DNA of 64,000 bases, from assembly GCA_016617855.1 (NCBI GenBank), contig JAECUM010003632.1:62001-126000 (forward strand), read 5' to 3'. The stretch is from Megalonaias nervosa (taxonomy: Eukaryota; Mollusca; Bivalvia; Unionida; Unionidae). The position numbers and the translations under genes were made by a program. Positions 12,816 through 24,614 of the stretch are shown piece after piece. Positions within the stretch are counted from its first letter, which is position 1. Every line of letters begins with the position of its first letter. The notes under the pieces are model-generated. The model was not told the DNA's origin and did not search any database. It saw only the letters and a list, made by a program, of their open reading frames with translations.

Positions 12816-12925
12816 TGGAAAGCCCTGGTGGTCCAAATGCAGTGAGGTCTACCAGTTTCACCCTTATCACAACAGTTCCTCTTACAATGAAGTCGTTGGA
12901 CAAGAACTCTTTCACACTAGAGAGG
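12816..12925 (+). CDS. ANLN: anillin exon: segment preceding PH domain
   Basis: The exon follows acceptor TTGTTGTTCCAG and ends before donor GTAAGT. Two bases complete Met with the previous exon; 36 codons follow. It begins ESPGGPNAVRSTSFTLITT and ends DKNSFTLER. Vertebrate anillin has ASPGGLSAVRTSNFALVGS and ...TKFVLDK at the same place, immediately before the PH domain. It ends in phase 0, as the next exon requires. Confidence 0.92.
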
Positions 12926-15290
12926 GTAAGTATCTCAGCATTCTCAGATTCATGTGTGGATGATTGCAAGTGAAAGTTCACTTTCTAAGAAATATGTACA
13001 ATATTTTCGATTATTACATGCTCATTTTTTCTCCGTTAACTTTACATTGTCAGAATTTTCCATACAGCACAGCTTCATATTGCACGATGTGTTTAAAAAT
13101 AGTATTGTTTAATAGAAACTACTTCTTTAAAGAATGTATGCTCATGTAGCAGATGCTTTAACTTGGTTTGTTAGATTTGTTTATGAATTGTTACATATAG
13201 GCTCATACAAAAATAACGAGAAAAGAGTGAAGCCAACAAGCTTTGTATGTTTTAACAAAATAATTTATTTCCCTAGAAAATAATGTAAAAATTGGAAATA
13301 GGACTTACGGTTTGTGAATATAATCCTAAGATTGAAAAAATACAAGTCCTATCACTAAACAGTTCTAAATGTATCCGGGTTCGAATCTCGATGAAATTCC
13401 AATATGGAGGCAATGACATCAAATGAAGTGTTGTACTGGTGGCAATAGATCCTCGATTGAATCATTATTTGTGTTTCCATATAGAATTCCAGAATAAATT
13501 TCCACTGATTTTCTTTCTCCCAGAACTTTTTATAAAAAAAAGTACACTTGTTTAATTTTCTAGAGAATAAATTATTAAATCCAAAACACAGATGAAAAAC
13601 AAAATGGCAACAACAATTAGAAACACCTTGTTCCCTCAAGGTGTTAAAAACGACTGACTCAAAAGCTCTCAGAATGGGTATTAAACCCAACTAAAACATC
13701 ATCCCATTCTCACGTGATAGGTCACGTGATCTCTTAACACTTGAACAACGCAATAGAAAAAAATGAAGTTTGTCACGTAGCAAGAACAGCCCTAAGAACC
13801 AGATTCTCACTGAAATAAAGTTAAATATAAAACCTTGTTTATTCAGACAAACACATAGGCTGAAATGACCTTGGCAATAGCCAATCGTTTTCGCGTAGTG
13901 TTTACAAACTATGTACCAGAGTGAGCTAAAAATAGTGCTAATGTAATAGCTTTTACGTTCTAAATAAACTGAATTTACTGGAAAAAATATCAAATCCCGT
14001 GAAAATAATCATTACAACAAAATGTAATGAAACAAAATTAAAATGAAAAAGAATTTTAAAACTAGCACACAAGCAATTTAATTACATATATGTAACAGAA
14101 TAAACTAAACAAGCTTGTTTCATCCATTTGAAATAAAAGATGCTAAAGTTAATGATGTGGATGATTTCACCAAGTCACAAATGAAACTTTCAGACAAGCA
14201 AATGAATGTAATATTTTCAATGTCCACAACAAACATGAGATATGCAGTATCGAAAATACCAATTTGATTATTTAACCAGTTATTTATAAGAAATGTTCGT
14301 AACTTTTCGCAAATAGAATGGTTCAGCCTTTGATCAGTGCTCTCTAGGGTCTATAACAGTAGTATAGAAAAGTATATTGAGGCCAAGGGCTCACATATCT
14401 ATCTGATACATACCATTTTACAAGTCAAAATTATAAATTCGAGAAAAACTATGGAACTGAAGGTATGGGTAGAAAACTGAGAGCCATTAAGCCAAGACAA
14501 TGAAGAAGTCTTATTTCCAATAGCCGTAACACAGTAGCTGCTTTGCAAATTTCTCCCATTTCAATTTTTTTATACAATGCATTGGATGTAGGCTAGCAGG
14601 TCATGTACGTAGCTGAGGTCACTCCAACAGAGAGCATGAAAGTGACAGGGGGTAAAAATGTCTTCTTAACTGGTAATAAGAAAGTCAATAAATATACTTA
14701 CAATTTTGCATCTTGCAAATCTGAATGATATGGCCCATGTCAAGGGCTCCAAAACTTGATACACAGCACAAAATTATAGTGTAATTGTTGAACATTTACA
14801 ACAGAAATCACATTCTCCTTACTGCACTCAAAACAAAATGAATGTGATATTCCATATAATCTTCTTGATATTAGCAGTTAAAAGAATGTGTTCAACATAT
14901 TATCGGAATTGACTCAGCTATTCAAAAAAAAAATCCAGTACATCACAAGCAGCAAAACAAAATTGAGTTGGATCAACAGAAAAACAAGTTCCATCCATTC
15001 CAGACCAACTGGAAAAGATGTTTCAGTGCACATTCATTCATAGTACAAGTCTAAATTTCAGTTTTAAGTAGACCAAAACGAGAATTTTTTAGACTAGTGT
15101 TGAGTGTGTGTTGAAGTTCAGAGGTCACTAGGCAGTGCTATGTGTGCGTTAATATTGTTACTGTAAATTGATGAATCTACAGTTGTGTATTTATGTTAGA
15201 ATACAGCATAAATTCAATTACTTTGCATCTTGTAATGTGTTTTTTTTTATTATTAAGCCTTAGGTAGAAAAACAAAATGAGTACATAATA
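12926..15290. other. anillin intron, no gene seen
   Basis: AT-rich intron. Two adjoining minus-strand open frames (13355-13690 and 13691-13993) have no recognisable domain and no splice or homology support. No bounded repeat was seen before the foldback at 15297. Confidence 0.5.
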
Positions 15291-15296
15291 AAAAGG

Positions 15297-15408
15297 TTAC
15301 TGCATTGGTATGGGAAAATATGAACTTGTTTTTCGGAGTAATACTGCACTCCCAAGGTGGTGTAATATTGCTCAAACTTATTCATATTTTCCCGTACAAA
15401 TGCAGTAA
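15297..15408. repeat. 112-bp foldback (inverted repeat), MITE-like
   Basis: The left arm TTACTGCATTGGTATGGGAA continues AATATGAA; the right arm is TTCATATTTTCCC then GTACAAATGCAGTAA, a near-perfect inverted repeat of about 28 bp. The interior is itself partly palindromic (AATACTGCACTCCC / GGTGGTGTAATATT). It can fold almost end to end. I could not define a target duplication, so its class is open. Confidence 0.7.
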
Positions 15409-16555
15409 TCTATAATTATTGTGATATATATAGTTTTCCTATTAGATGGCAACTGAGGCAGAGTATACAGTTATTTTGTGGTCTTGTTTTACATTGTTAT
15501 GGGTCTAAAATAATAGCATTTGAGTCATTTTGTGGCACTGGATATCTTTCATGCCTTAAAATAAAGAATGATTTCCATCATTCCATAGAATAGCCCTTCA
15601 GTTGAAATATAAATCTGGAGTGGGAATCAAATTGTCTTTTAGATCCTAACTCATTAGCAATAATGAAACACATTTATTGATGGTGCAAATTATAGATTCT
15701 TAGTAATCATTGTTTCGAAATGGTTGAATAAAGAACTCTCTAGTCACAAAATACTTTTATCAAACCTGTCAGTCAACCCCCATTTTGCAGTTATTTAAGC
15801 TTTTCATTAAAAAGTGGATTTCTTGATTGGAAAAAAGGCAGTGCAGTACATATCAGAAGCATTTTCCTTGGATGATAAATCATTGAAGAAGCCTGTTTAA
15901 AAGGTACATTCAACATGCATGTCATGTTAATCCATAGGTGGATGGGGGATCTTTTGTAAAGAAGTTTCGCAAAATCTTTGTAACTTTTCATGTATAATTT
16001 TTATCACAGCATTTCTCTATTAAATACATTATTTGATAACATTAACAGCAAGATGGCTTTCTCTGCTACCATGGAATCCAGCCATACCAGAAAGACAAAA
16101 CAAAAAGTCCTTCTGTCAACGCATCATATAGACAAATGGAGGCAACTCTGACAGGTTAACTCCCCTTTCTTCCACTAGGTGGCTACCATTGTACCTATAT
16201 ATCAACAGTTTTCACTTTCACTTAATGGTTTAACCACGGACTTCAGGAATCTTATTTATTCTGTATTCAGGGTTCCCACAATAGCAGGAAAGCTGGAAAA
16301 AGTCAGGAGAAATGATACATTTTTTCCTGCCCATGAAAAGTCTCTTTGCAAATATTGATGAATTTCAGGGAAAACCCATTTTCCACCACCATTTCATGAC
16401 AGAAACAAATGCATAATTGAGTTGTAACTGAATTGGTCGCAAGTTAAATTTATTGTGTTAGGACCAGAATATTCTGAGGTTGCAGTATGGATAATTTGGA
16501 TGCTTGTCATAACCATATTTGTATAGTCAAATAGTCTTGATACCTATCCAGCTGA
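15409..16555. other. anillin intron, nothing recognised
   Basis: AT-rich intron between the foldback and the SINE copy at 16556. No exon, RNA gene or repeat boundary was recognised. Confidence 0.5.
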
Positions 16556-16860
16556 CCGCTCCAGTGGCCAAGTGGTTAAAGCATCCACCTCGGATGTGGA
16601 AGGTTGCGGGTTCAAACCCCAGCTGAGTCATACCAAAGATTTATAAAATGGTACTAACAGCTGCCTCACTTGGTGCTCAGCATTAAGAGGTAAGTGTTAG
16701 GACTGGTCGGCCTTGTGTCAGGATAACGTGACTGGGTGGGACATGATGCTACATGTCTGCGGCATGATGCCCCAGTGCTAGACATCACTATAAACTGCCA
16801 ACATGGTAGTGATATGACTGAACAATTGTTACAGCTACGTTAAAAAATCAAATCACACAC
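16556..16860 (+). mobile_element. tRNA-derived SINE, family A, copy 2
   Basis: Same family as the SINE at 3297: CCGCTCCAGTGGCCAAGTGG head, GGTTCAAACCCC B box, the CTAACAGCTGCCTCACTTGG body and the GATGCCCCAGTGCTAGACAT segment, ending in TTAAAAAATCAAATCACACA. A few percent to about ten percent diverged from copy 1, by eye. Confidence 0.85.
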
Positions 16861-17221
16861 ACATACTTGGCCAGCTAACAAACAGCCCGAAGCTAGGTTA
16901 GGGACCTGAACATTGACTAATCCTGGATGCATAACAAATATATCGATTAAAATGTTACTGATAAGTTAGAATAGCAATATTCATTACTTATTTGCCAAAA
17001 CTGGCTTCAATTAGTAATGGAATACTAACAAACCCCAACTACATTTTTGAACTTGCTCATGGGCAAATTACTTAGGAACTTAAGCGTGCCCAAGCTGAAT
17101 TTGAGCTTGTTCTGGGAGATGGACTTTGTTGATTTGTAAATCCCCGTTACGTGATATATATGCAGTTCTGTTCCAAAGGTTCAGTCGTTCTAACTGCACA
17201 AACTCATTTCCTTTCCTACAG

Positions 17222-17363
17222 AAGGTTACTGTAACTAGACAACCATCAAACAACCATTTGCTCCCTCTCCTTGATCAATCTATTGCGAGAAGCAAAGCTG
17301 TAGGATCAAATACGTGCCCTCAGATACTACCTGAGAAAAGACTATTCCTACTGCTGAAGGCAG
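17222..17363 (+). other. exon-like segment, candidate frame-breaking alternative anillin exon
   Basis: A 142-base segment open through 47 codons in the phase-0 frame. It is bounded by a strong acceptor (TTTCCTTTCCTACAG) and a consensus donor (CAG|GTAAGC), and lies between the anillin exons ending at 12925 and starting at 18146. Those two already join in frame. Including this segment would add one extra base and move the PH exon into a frame that stops after 32 codons. No homology was recognised. It may be a chance exon, a poison exon, or part of a non-coding transcript. Confidence 0.3.
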
Positions 17364-18145
17364 GTAAGCAAGATATAACCCACAAGCAAAATCCACTTGG
17401 CTAAAGGTTATTGAATCCATGAACTTTAGGATGTAGGCTAGCAATAGAAGCCATACAGGTCACGACCAATGAAGATTTCATCAGAATATGAATTATTTCC
17501 ATGAGCATGGCCTTGAACTTAATGTCCCAGTTTGGAATATAATCGAGCCTGCTGACTGGTTTGGCTAATCTACTCTAGGTTCTAGTTGGGTGACATGACC
17601 TTGCTAAGGAGAAAACTGAATCTCATTGGGCTAGTGATAGCTGTATATAGTGTCCACATCCTATTTTTGAAAGCACAGCCTCAAACCCGGACAGTACTTT
17701 GCCACATTCACTGGATTCCCCTGGAAAACTTCGGATGGTGTGGTGAATTGGAATGCAGTCCAGTATTGCAAATAAGTATACAGGTGTTAGACAGTGTTGT
17801 ACAGACTGGTGAATTGAAACAGTAGTCAGCGTTGGACAGTGGTTTATTGGAATAGTAGTCAACAGGGTGTAGTGCTGTGGGAACGTCATTTCCTTACCTT
17901 TTTTTTGGCAATCGCCATTGTCTCCCCTGCATCTGAGTAACATGCATTCCCTCATTTCTTTATTGTGTTCTCTCCTTTATTTAGCACACCACCACTGGTA
18001 GTATGACAGTGGTGAATTGGTATAGTAGTCAATGCTGGACAGTGGTTAATTGGAATTTTCAAAAATATACACTGTACAATGATTGAGAGAAAAATTAGTG
18101 GATCTAGGAGGTATGTCCATTAAGTTTCTTTTTAAATATCCACAG

Positions 18146-18340
18146 ATTACATATTTGTCACCACTACATGGTACAATCTACATGAAACTGAAGTGTATGA
18201 TGGAACAGAATGTAGAGGAACGTGGCTTCCTGACCATGTTTGAGGATGTCAGCGGTCTGGGGGCCTGGCACAGACGGTGGTGCGTTCTGTTTGGAAATAA
18301 ACTGGCCTTCTGGAAGTATCCTGATGATGAAAATAAAAAG
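18146..18340 (+). CDS. ANLN: anillin exon: first half of PH domain
   Basis: The exon follows acceptor TATCCACAG and ends before donor GTGAGA; 65 codons in phase 0. It opens [17 protein letters not shown] (vertebrate VPFLSSLEGHIYLKIKC), then the anillin PH hallmark [20 protein letters not shown] followed by [19 protein letters not shown]. The conserved RRWC and YPDDE positions of the anillin PH are present. The domain binds PI(4,5)P2 and septins and anchors anillin at the equatorial membrane. A minisatellite begins about 40 bp after the donor. Confidence 0.97.
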
Positions 18341-18371
18341 GTGAGAAAAGAAAAATGCCTGTCCAATAGTA

Positions 18372-19206
18372 CAATTAACTGTTAGAGCTGTGCAGTAGTA
18401 TTTTTAAACCATTAGACTTGTCTGTTACTATTTAAACTGTTAGACTTGTCCAGTACAATAGTTAAACTGTTAGAGCTGTCCAGTAGTACACTGCAACAGT
18501 TAGAGCTGTCTAGTAGTACAATTCAGCTGTTAGAGCTGTCTAGTAGTATAATTCAGCTGTTAGAACTGTCCAGTAGTACAATTCAACTGTTAGAGCTGCT
18601 CAGTAGTACATTTAAACCGCTAGAGCTGTCCACTAGTATATTTGAACTGTAGTATAGTTAAACTGATAGAACTGTCTAGTAGTATAATTCAGCTGTTAGA
18701 GCTGTCTAGTAGTACAATTCAGCTGTTAGAGCTGTCTAGTAGTACAATTCAACTGTTAGAGCTGTCTAGTAGTACAATTCAGCTGTTAGAGCTGTCTAGT
18801 ACAATTCAACTGTTAGAGCTGTCCAGTAGTACAATTCAACTGTTAGAGCTGCTCAGTAGTACATTTAAACTGCTAGAGCTGTCCACTAGTACATTTGAAC
18901 TATTAGAGCTGTCCACTAGTACATTTAAATTAAAGAGCTGTCCACTAGTACATTTAAATCATTAGAGGTGTGCAGTAGTACGTTTAAATTGTTAGAGCTC
19001 TCTAGTGGTATATTTAAACCATTAGAGCTCTCGAGTAGTAAATTTTAAACCATTAGATCTCTCTAATAATGCAATTAAACCATGATACCTGGACAGTAGT
19101 ATATTTAAACCATTAGACCTGGTCGGTATTACATTTAAACTGTAAGACCTGGCCAGTAGTACATTGAAACTGTTAGAGATGTCCAGTGGTACATTTCAAC
19201 TGTTAG
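18372..19206. repeat. 30-bp minisatellite in anillin intron
   Basis: About 27 tandem copies of a 30-bp unit, typically CTGTTAGAGCTGTCCAGTAG then TACAATTCAA. Central copies are nearly identical; copies toward 19.0-19.2 kb are more diverged. The 30-bp period keeps two forward frames open (18446-18652 and 18642-18965) as an LELSSSTIQL decapeptide repeat, but these are products of the period. A variant block (GCTGCTCAGTAGTACATTTA) recurs 253 bp apart (18595 and 18848), so a block of eight to nine units was duplicated. Confidence 0.95.
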
Positions 19207-20450
19207 AGCACATATGGTAACTCTGGAACAAAAGCATCTTGAAAACTTCTGAATTTAGTTTAGATCAGCCTAGAAACAGACCTGCCAACCCTTACAATTT
19301 TACCACAAGTCTTGCAAAAATTAACCTTAAAATATGGACTTCTGGCATAAAAGCAAATACTATGGAAAAATTATCATTGCTGAAAAATCTGGATAATTGA
19401 TTCATCTATGTTTGATTTGGATCCGGGTTTTATATTAGAATTAGTGAAATTGGTCAAGGAACCAGACTAACTTTACAGCAATATCTCAGACGCTTTAAAC
19501 TGCATCTATTTGTTCATGCGAAGCATTGGCATGATCAAACCGTTGATCATAGAATTTTTATAAATGGCGTCCAGCAAGCGATGCATGTTTAAGACGAAAG
19601 GGAAAATAAGCCTCTTGAAAAGTGTTAATAATCAACACAGAAGAATAAAATGGAATATTCAGATTATTGTGAATAAAAGCTGGCAGAGATACAGTTATGT
19701 TTGCTGGACATTACGTGTCAATTTGAGTATGTCTCATGGCGGGAGATATGATTGCCATTGTCATGTGAAATGGAAAAAGAATTTCCGAGATTTATGTCAA
19801 GTTGAGAGATAGCAACAAACCATTGAGCTGCATAGGGTTTGGAACTAAAGTTTGTGCAACTGTACTAGTGGTAAATAAAGTCTACTCATACTTTACAGAC
19901 TTTTCAGTTGAACATAATGTTTATCATCGCTGCATGTTTCGAATACCAAACTTTTAATTACTTTTTCAGCTTTACAATAGCACTTTATGATATTTTGTTA
20001 CACCTTACTGAAAACTGGTCAAACTTACAGAAAAAATCAACTGCCTTACTGAGACGGACTTTTCAGGGTTGGTAGGTCTGTAGAAATACTTACGGTAATT
20101 AACCTGGATTTTGAACCAATTCCTATATAATCTTTTCGACTTGTTTGCAAAGATATAAATAATAAATGTATTAGTAACAAAAGAAAAATAATTCTCAATT
20201 ATGAATGATTATTAATTGCCATCAGCTATTAAATGCATTTTGTTACAGCCAGCACCAACATAATCTTTATGAAACATAAACTTTACCTGTCTTTCTGAGC
20301 CATGTGTCTTCTGCTGTATACTTTTTCTGCTTGACAAGGTATCAGGCAACTTTTCTTTGCATTTACAGTATTATTCAATGAACGTTAGATCAGTGATGAC
20401 AAATATATACCTTCTCATTTCTTTGTCCTCATCTCATGTCTTCTCAACAG
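19207..20450. other. anillin intron, nothing recognised
   Basis: AT-rich intron after the minisatellite. A forward open frame at 19564-19812 shows no family features. No RNA gene or bounded repeat was recognised. The acceptor for the next exon is at 20450. Confidence 0.5.
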
Positions 20451-20623
20451 GATCCTATTGGTTACATAGATCTCAAGCGATGCATCACAGAAAAAGTGGG
20501 ACTCGTAGCACGTGATATTTGTGCAAGACCAAACACTCTCGAAATGATCACTGTGCGACCACCACGGAAAGGGGAGAAGGACACATTGATATCTAAAACC
20601 TACAACACATTAACTACAATGAA
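20451..20623 (+). CDS. ANLN: anillin exon: second half of PH domain
   Basis: The exon follows acceptor CTTCTCAACAG and ends before donor GTAAGT; 57 codons plus two bases. It begins DPIGYIDLKRCI and contains ARPNTLEMITVRPPRKGEKD, matching vertebrate anillin NPIGRINLANC and ARRNTFELITVRPQRE. The trailing AA joins A from the last exon to form Lys, giving [14 protein letters not shown] like vertebrate [14 protein letters not shown]. Confidence 0.96.
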
Positions 20624-21239
20624 GTAAGTAAACAGGGTATTAGTGTTCAGTTAGTGTATCAAGACAATATTTTTTGTTAAAAAGAATGCAATTAGAAGTA
20701 ATAGAGTCTGTGTCTTCGATATTTCTGATCAAAACTGCAATATTAAAATCACAAAATTAGCCCCAATCACCATTAGTCCTACAGTACAATGCAAGTTATC
20801 TGCCGTGGACTTGAGGACATTGAATAACCCCATTGCACCTTCTTGCATGTTGTACAAGGCAACTGATAACCTTTTTGCTCTGGGATTTATTACATTCCTA
20901 TTCAATCTTGCATGCTTGATATGGCATTTGATAAAGCTGTTCAGTCTGTATTCCCATATCACACATCCAGACTTAGACTACTTACCTTTCTTCTTTGACA
21001 TCTGCACATAGATATTATTAGATGCAGCAAATCATACTTTCATAAATCCCAATTTGTTTTTAATTGCATTGATACAGTAATGCTAAAAATATTTAGAAAG
21101 CGTAAATGAGGGAGTATGTTACGTATTCCATGATGATGTTCCAGCTGAGAAAGTCTTGGACTTTTTTTCTTCAAAAGTGCAGTTTTGACTCATTCTCTAA
21201 TATCCAGAAGGAATTTCCAGAAATTCAAGTTAAGATCAT

Positions 21240-22700
21240 TTCTTTTTAACAGTGGAAAATGTAAACCATCTCTTGTGTGACAAGATTTTTGACAACCATG
21301 GTGGCCATATTGGATGTAAGCTTGGCACCATCATCATTTAGGAAAACATCATTAGAAGACTTTTGCTGGAAATGACATGCCTTGATGACCATCCATTCAG
21401 GGGGAGTAGCGAGATTATGAAGATGACTGTCATTGTGACTATATTTCATTTAAGATTGGCACCTTTTACATTTAGGACAAACTAAAGATCATAAGAAGTC
21501 TTGGTGAAAACACTGTCAATATGACCATCAATTCTGGAATAGTATAAGTAATGACTTTCCAGGTGGTTTCCATGGTGACTATATTGGATGTCATATCAGC
21601 ATCATTTTTACTAGTGACGTACTAGATAAGATAAGAAATCTTCTGGTGGAAACCACCATATGACTTTCCATTTTAAAGATGTAGTAGTAACAGGATTTCA
21701 AGATGGTGGCCGTATACACAAGGTCACTACCATTTTTGTTTGGGACCAACTAGACACGGTGAAAACCCCATGTTGATATGACTCTCCATTCAGGTTTGGC
21801 TTTGTTTAACACCATTTTTTAACACATGCTAGGCTATACATAGCAGCCAAAATATTGGGTGAGGGGGAGGAAGAACCTGGGAACCACCAACCCACAGGAA
21901 GCTACAGGCAAGCTTTCATAATACGCACATTGGTTGATCCAAGACTTGAACACACACCGAGATGCATGAGTTATCTGTAAAGGCAAGTGCCTTAGACCAC
22001 TTGACCACCCTGGGCACCTCTCGATTTAGGAAGAGTAGCAGTAAAAATTCAAGCTGGCTGCTATGGCAGCCATACTGAATGTCTGCGATGCACCATTTTC
22101 TTTTAGGACTAGATGTCATATGTCTTCTGGTAAAACCCCAAATTGATGACTTTCATTCAGGAGGAATAGCAATAACAAAATTTTCGAAGTTTCTGCTTTG
22201 GCAACCCTGTTGGCTATCCAAGTGGCATCATTTTCATTTACAATCAACTAGCCATCGTGAGATATCTTTCACAGAAAACCTGATGTTAATATAACAATCT
22301 GTTCAAGAGGTGCAAGAACAAGCTTTTCAATTGCTGCTCTGGTGGCTAATTTGGGATAAACTAGAAATCATAAAAGTCCTTTCGTGAAAACCCTATGTCA
22401 AAATGACTTTCTGTTCAGGAGGTAGAAATAACTAGATTTTTAAGATAACTGTCATGCAAGGCATACTTGATGTTAGATCAGCATCATTTTAATTTAGGGC
22501 CAACTAGATATCATAGGCAGTCTTTCAGCAAAACACCACTTGTTCAAATGACCATCCAATAAGGAGGAGCAATAACAATGTGTGTAAATGTGTGTGTAAA
22601 AATTTCATGGCAATCCTCTGAATAGCAACAAACTTGTGATAACAGATGGACCAACAACAGGCCAACCCATTTTTAAGCTCTTCTGGTTCATGACCAGTAG
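21240..22700 (+). repeat. ~140-bp satellite, array 2, with terminal module
   Basis: Diverged tandem units (GGACCAACTAGA..., AAGTCTTCTGGTGAAAACC, CATTCAGGAGGAGTAGCAAT, TTTTCAAGATGGCTGCC-type phrases) interrupted by a SINE at 21795-22019. From about 22580 the tandem phrases give way to a non-tandem tail: TTTCATGGCAATCCTCTGAA, ACAAACTTGTGATAACAGAT, CTCTTCTGGTTCATG. The same tail ends arrays at 38030-38120 and 46650-46760. Confidence 0.82.
21795..22019 (-). mobile_element. tRNA-derived SINE, family B, copy 1
   Basis: On the minus strand the head reads AGGTGCCCAGGGTGGTCAAG then TGGTCTAAGGCAC, with a B-box-like TGTGTTCAAGTCTTGG, and the tail reads GGTGTTAAACAAAGCC. The tRNA-like A/B boxes and GTTAAACA tail resemble mollusc tRNA-derived SINEs. 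It interrupts satellite array 2, so it inserted after the array formed. Diverged relatives sit at 31515-31676 and 31948-32124. Confidence 0.68.
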
Positions 22701-22728
22701 AACTAAATTCTTTTTACTTTGGTATTTA

Positions 22729-22917
22729 GGGCTGTTCCATTTAAACATACATGGCACCTGGAAAGGCATTTAAAAAAAAAAAAATAGATGCCCAGATACT
22801 TGGATTGCTCAATGGTTCATTATGACAATGATACTAAATTCATAACTATCTATGGGTGACTTAACCATGTTGAAAGTACCTTCCCTGTGTTCAAAGTATG
22901 TTTTATTGGGACAGCTT
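22729..22917. mobile_element. GGGCTGTTCC MITE, copy 1
   Basis: Starts GGGCTGTTCCATTTAAACAT and ends with a degenerate inverse (ATTGGGACAGCT), flanked by TTTA/TTTA. Length (~188 bp) and interior match copies at 26825 and 49845. A 3-bp TTA-type duplication is characteristic of PIF/Harbinger-like elements. Confidence 0.7.
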
Positions 22918-24496
22918 TTAAGGATTTCAACCCACCCACCGACCCTTTATTTCCTTCATCGTTTTGAGTGTGTTTCTGAGAATACATAAACTTGCTTATT
23001 AGCATATAACCATGATGTGCCACTGACCTACATCCATGCATACATAACCTTTTCTTAGAAAAGGATTAAAGGGGACATAAACCAATTTATCATGGTGGAT
23101 ATCCTCATTACATGTACATTCCTTACAATGCATGTTTATGGTATTTCTAGCATTATGTTAATATTAATAAATAATGGGCATGTTCAAGTACTTAAAAATG
23201 TAGTATTTTCTCGGTAGTATTAGCAAATTAATATCCCATTATTTTTTAGCATTTCCTTTTAAATTCCTATATTTTTAAATACCAGTCCTGTAAGAAATTC
23301 CAATAATTCTGAATAAGGAATTCAAGACAATACCATTTTCTCCTTTTAACTGCCGAGTGTTAAAACCATTTCTTACATTCTTCAGTAATGAAAACATTTT
23401 CAAATTGCTGCTGTGATGGACATAATAGATGCCACATTGGCACAATATTTATTTAGGAAAGTCTTTTAGTAAAACCCCTATGCTGATATGACCAGCCACT
23501 GAGAAGTAGTGACAAGATTTTCAAAATGGCCACTATTGTAGCCCTATTGAATTGTTGTCATGCAAAAGAAACCAACCACATATCTGAGAAAAACTGTGTT
23601 TTTAAATAATGGTCACACATCATCTTTCAATTCAGCCCATTTCACCTAAACCCAGAAAAATGTAGAATGCAATATTGGCTACAGCTTGAGATATTTAGAT
23701 ATTGCATTTAATTAGCTGTCATTAGTATTTCTTAACTGACATCAAAGTATAATTTTCACCTGTCAATATTTGGCAAGAGTTACGACTGGTGTTCAACTTG
23801 TCATTGTGCAATAACTCCTGCACAACTTGATACCTATGATCAAATTCAGCACGAGGTCTGATGTCTACAATTCAATGTTAAATCAGGTTAAATTTTGACA
23901 TTTCAAAGAAAGAATTATTACACAATCACACTTAAATTAACCAGAGGAGGCAGCGAGCTTTAGTATTCCAAATAACTAATCTTTTTAACCCAAAGAAAAA
24001 TATGCAACTTTCAGATTAAGCCCGTTCTTGGCATTTGAACAGCATTTTCATGAAAATTCTCTTCCAAACAAGAGCATTGTTCACAAACACTGTTCTCAGG
24101 TTATAAATTAACACCACCTCTGAAATGAATGAAGTATGGCAAAACATACCTAACATGATCCACTATTTCTTCTTAGTTTATGATAATTCTTAAATTTGAA
24201 CATCCAAGAAAGTGGTCTTGGTGTGTAAGCAAGCATCCAAAAATGGGTCACCCAGTATCAGTGTGTTCTTCTGACCAGTGTTATAAAACTTTAGTAACAA
24301 TGGAGTGGCTGTATTAATACAGAATCAGAAGAAGTGTTACTTTTTAAATGTCCTACATTTTAAGTGGTGTTAGAATTGTTGAACAGATACACATTTGGGA
24401 TTTACTTAATTTTCTTAATGCCAGTGTACATAGATACTTTAAAATGGTGGTATTTTTTTCCAGACATAATCTTCATTTTGTTTCTCTTTCTTCCAG
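22918..24496. other. anillin last intron, remnant of satellite near 23.4-23.56 kb
   Basis: From about 23400 to 23560 a single diverged unit of the ~140-bp satellite is visible (CTGCTGTGATGGACATAATA, TAAAACCCCTATGCTGATAT, AGATTTTCAAAATGGCC). The rest of the intron contains no recognised feature. Confidence 0.6.
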
Positions 24497-24614
24497 ACAC
24501 ATGTTATCAGCAGACACAAAAGAAGAGAGAATAGTATGGTGCAACAAGATAAATCGGGCATTGGCTAACCTTCGCACATGGCATGCAGATGCTATGCGAC
24601 CAATAAAAGCTTAA
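24497..24614 (+). CDS. ANLN: anillin last exon: end of PH domain and stop
   Basis: The exon follows acceptor CTTTCTTCCAG and reads [20 protein letters not shown], then ALANLRTWHADAMRPIKA and TAA. Vertebrate anillin ends [20 protein letters not shown]...IRLWQPDA...PIGK, so the C-terminal PH helix and short tail are complete. The acceptor supplies one base to the Lys codon split with the previous exon. Confidence 0.96.

Larger units (their letters stand above)
1073..24614 (+). other. ANLN: anillin gene, 3' part (six exons, 5' end outside window)
   Basis: Anillin is the scaffold of the cytokinetic contractile ring; it links actin, myosin II, RhoA and septins to the plasma membrane. Six exons join without frame conflict: phases 0 (after 1245), 1 (after 8971), 0 (after 12925), 0 (after 18340), 2 (after 20623), then the stop. 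The ~279 residues follow the C-terminal order of vertebrate anillin: end of the anillin homology (C2-like) domain, a Lys-rich linker, an SPGG-x-x-AVR block, the PH domain and a short tail. Introns are 7653, 3844, 5220, 2110 and 3873 bp. The N-terminal myosin, actin and formin-binding regions are upstream of the window. The gene converges on TARDBP. Identity is from remembered family sequence, not a search. Confidence 0.93.

Noticed and set aside
13355..13993. Two adjoining minus-strand frames of 111 and 100 codons
   Set aside because: No domain, no coding-like composition and no splice support; inside an AT-rich anillin intron.
18446..18965. Two long-looking forward frames of a perfect decapeptide repeat
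   Set aside because: The frames exist only because the minisatellite period (30 bp) is a multiple of three; they lie in an anillin intron and lack splice or family support.
18372..19206. CRISPR-like regular repeat
   Set aside because: The units are directly tandem with no spacers, and the genome is animal.
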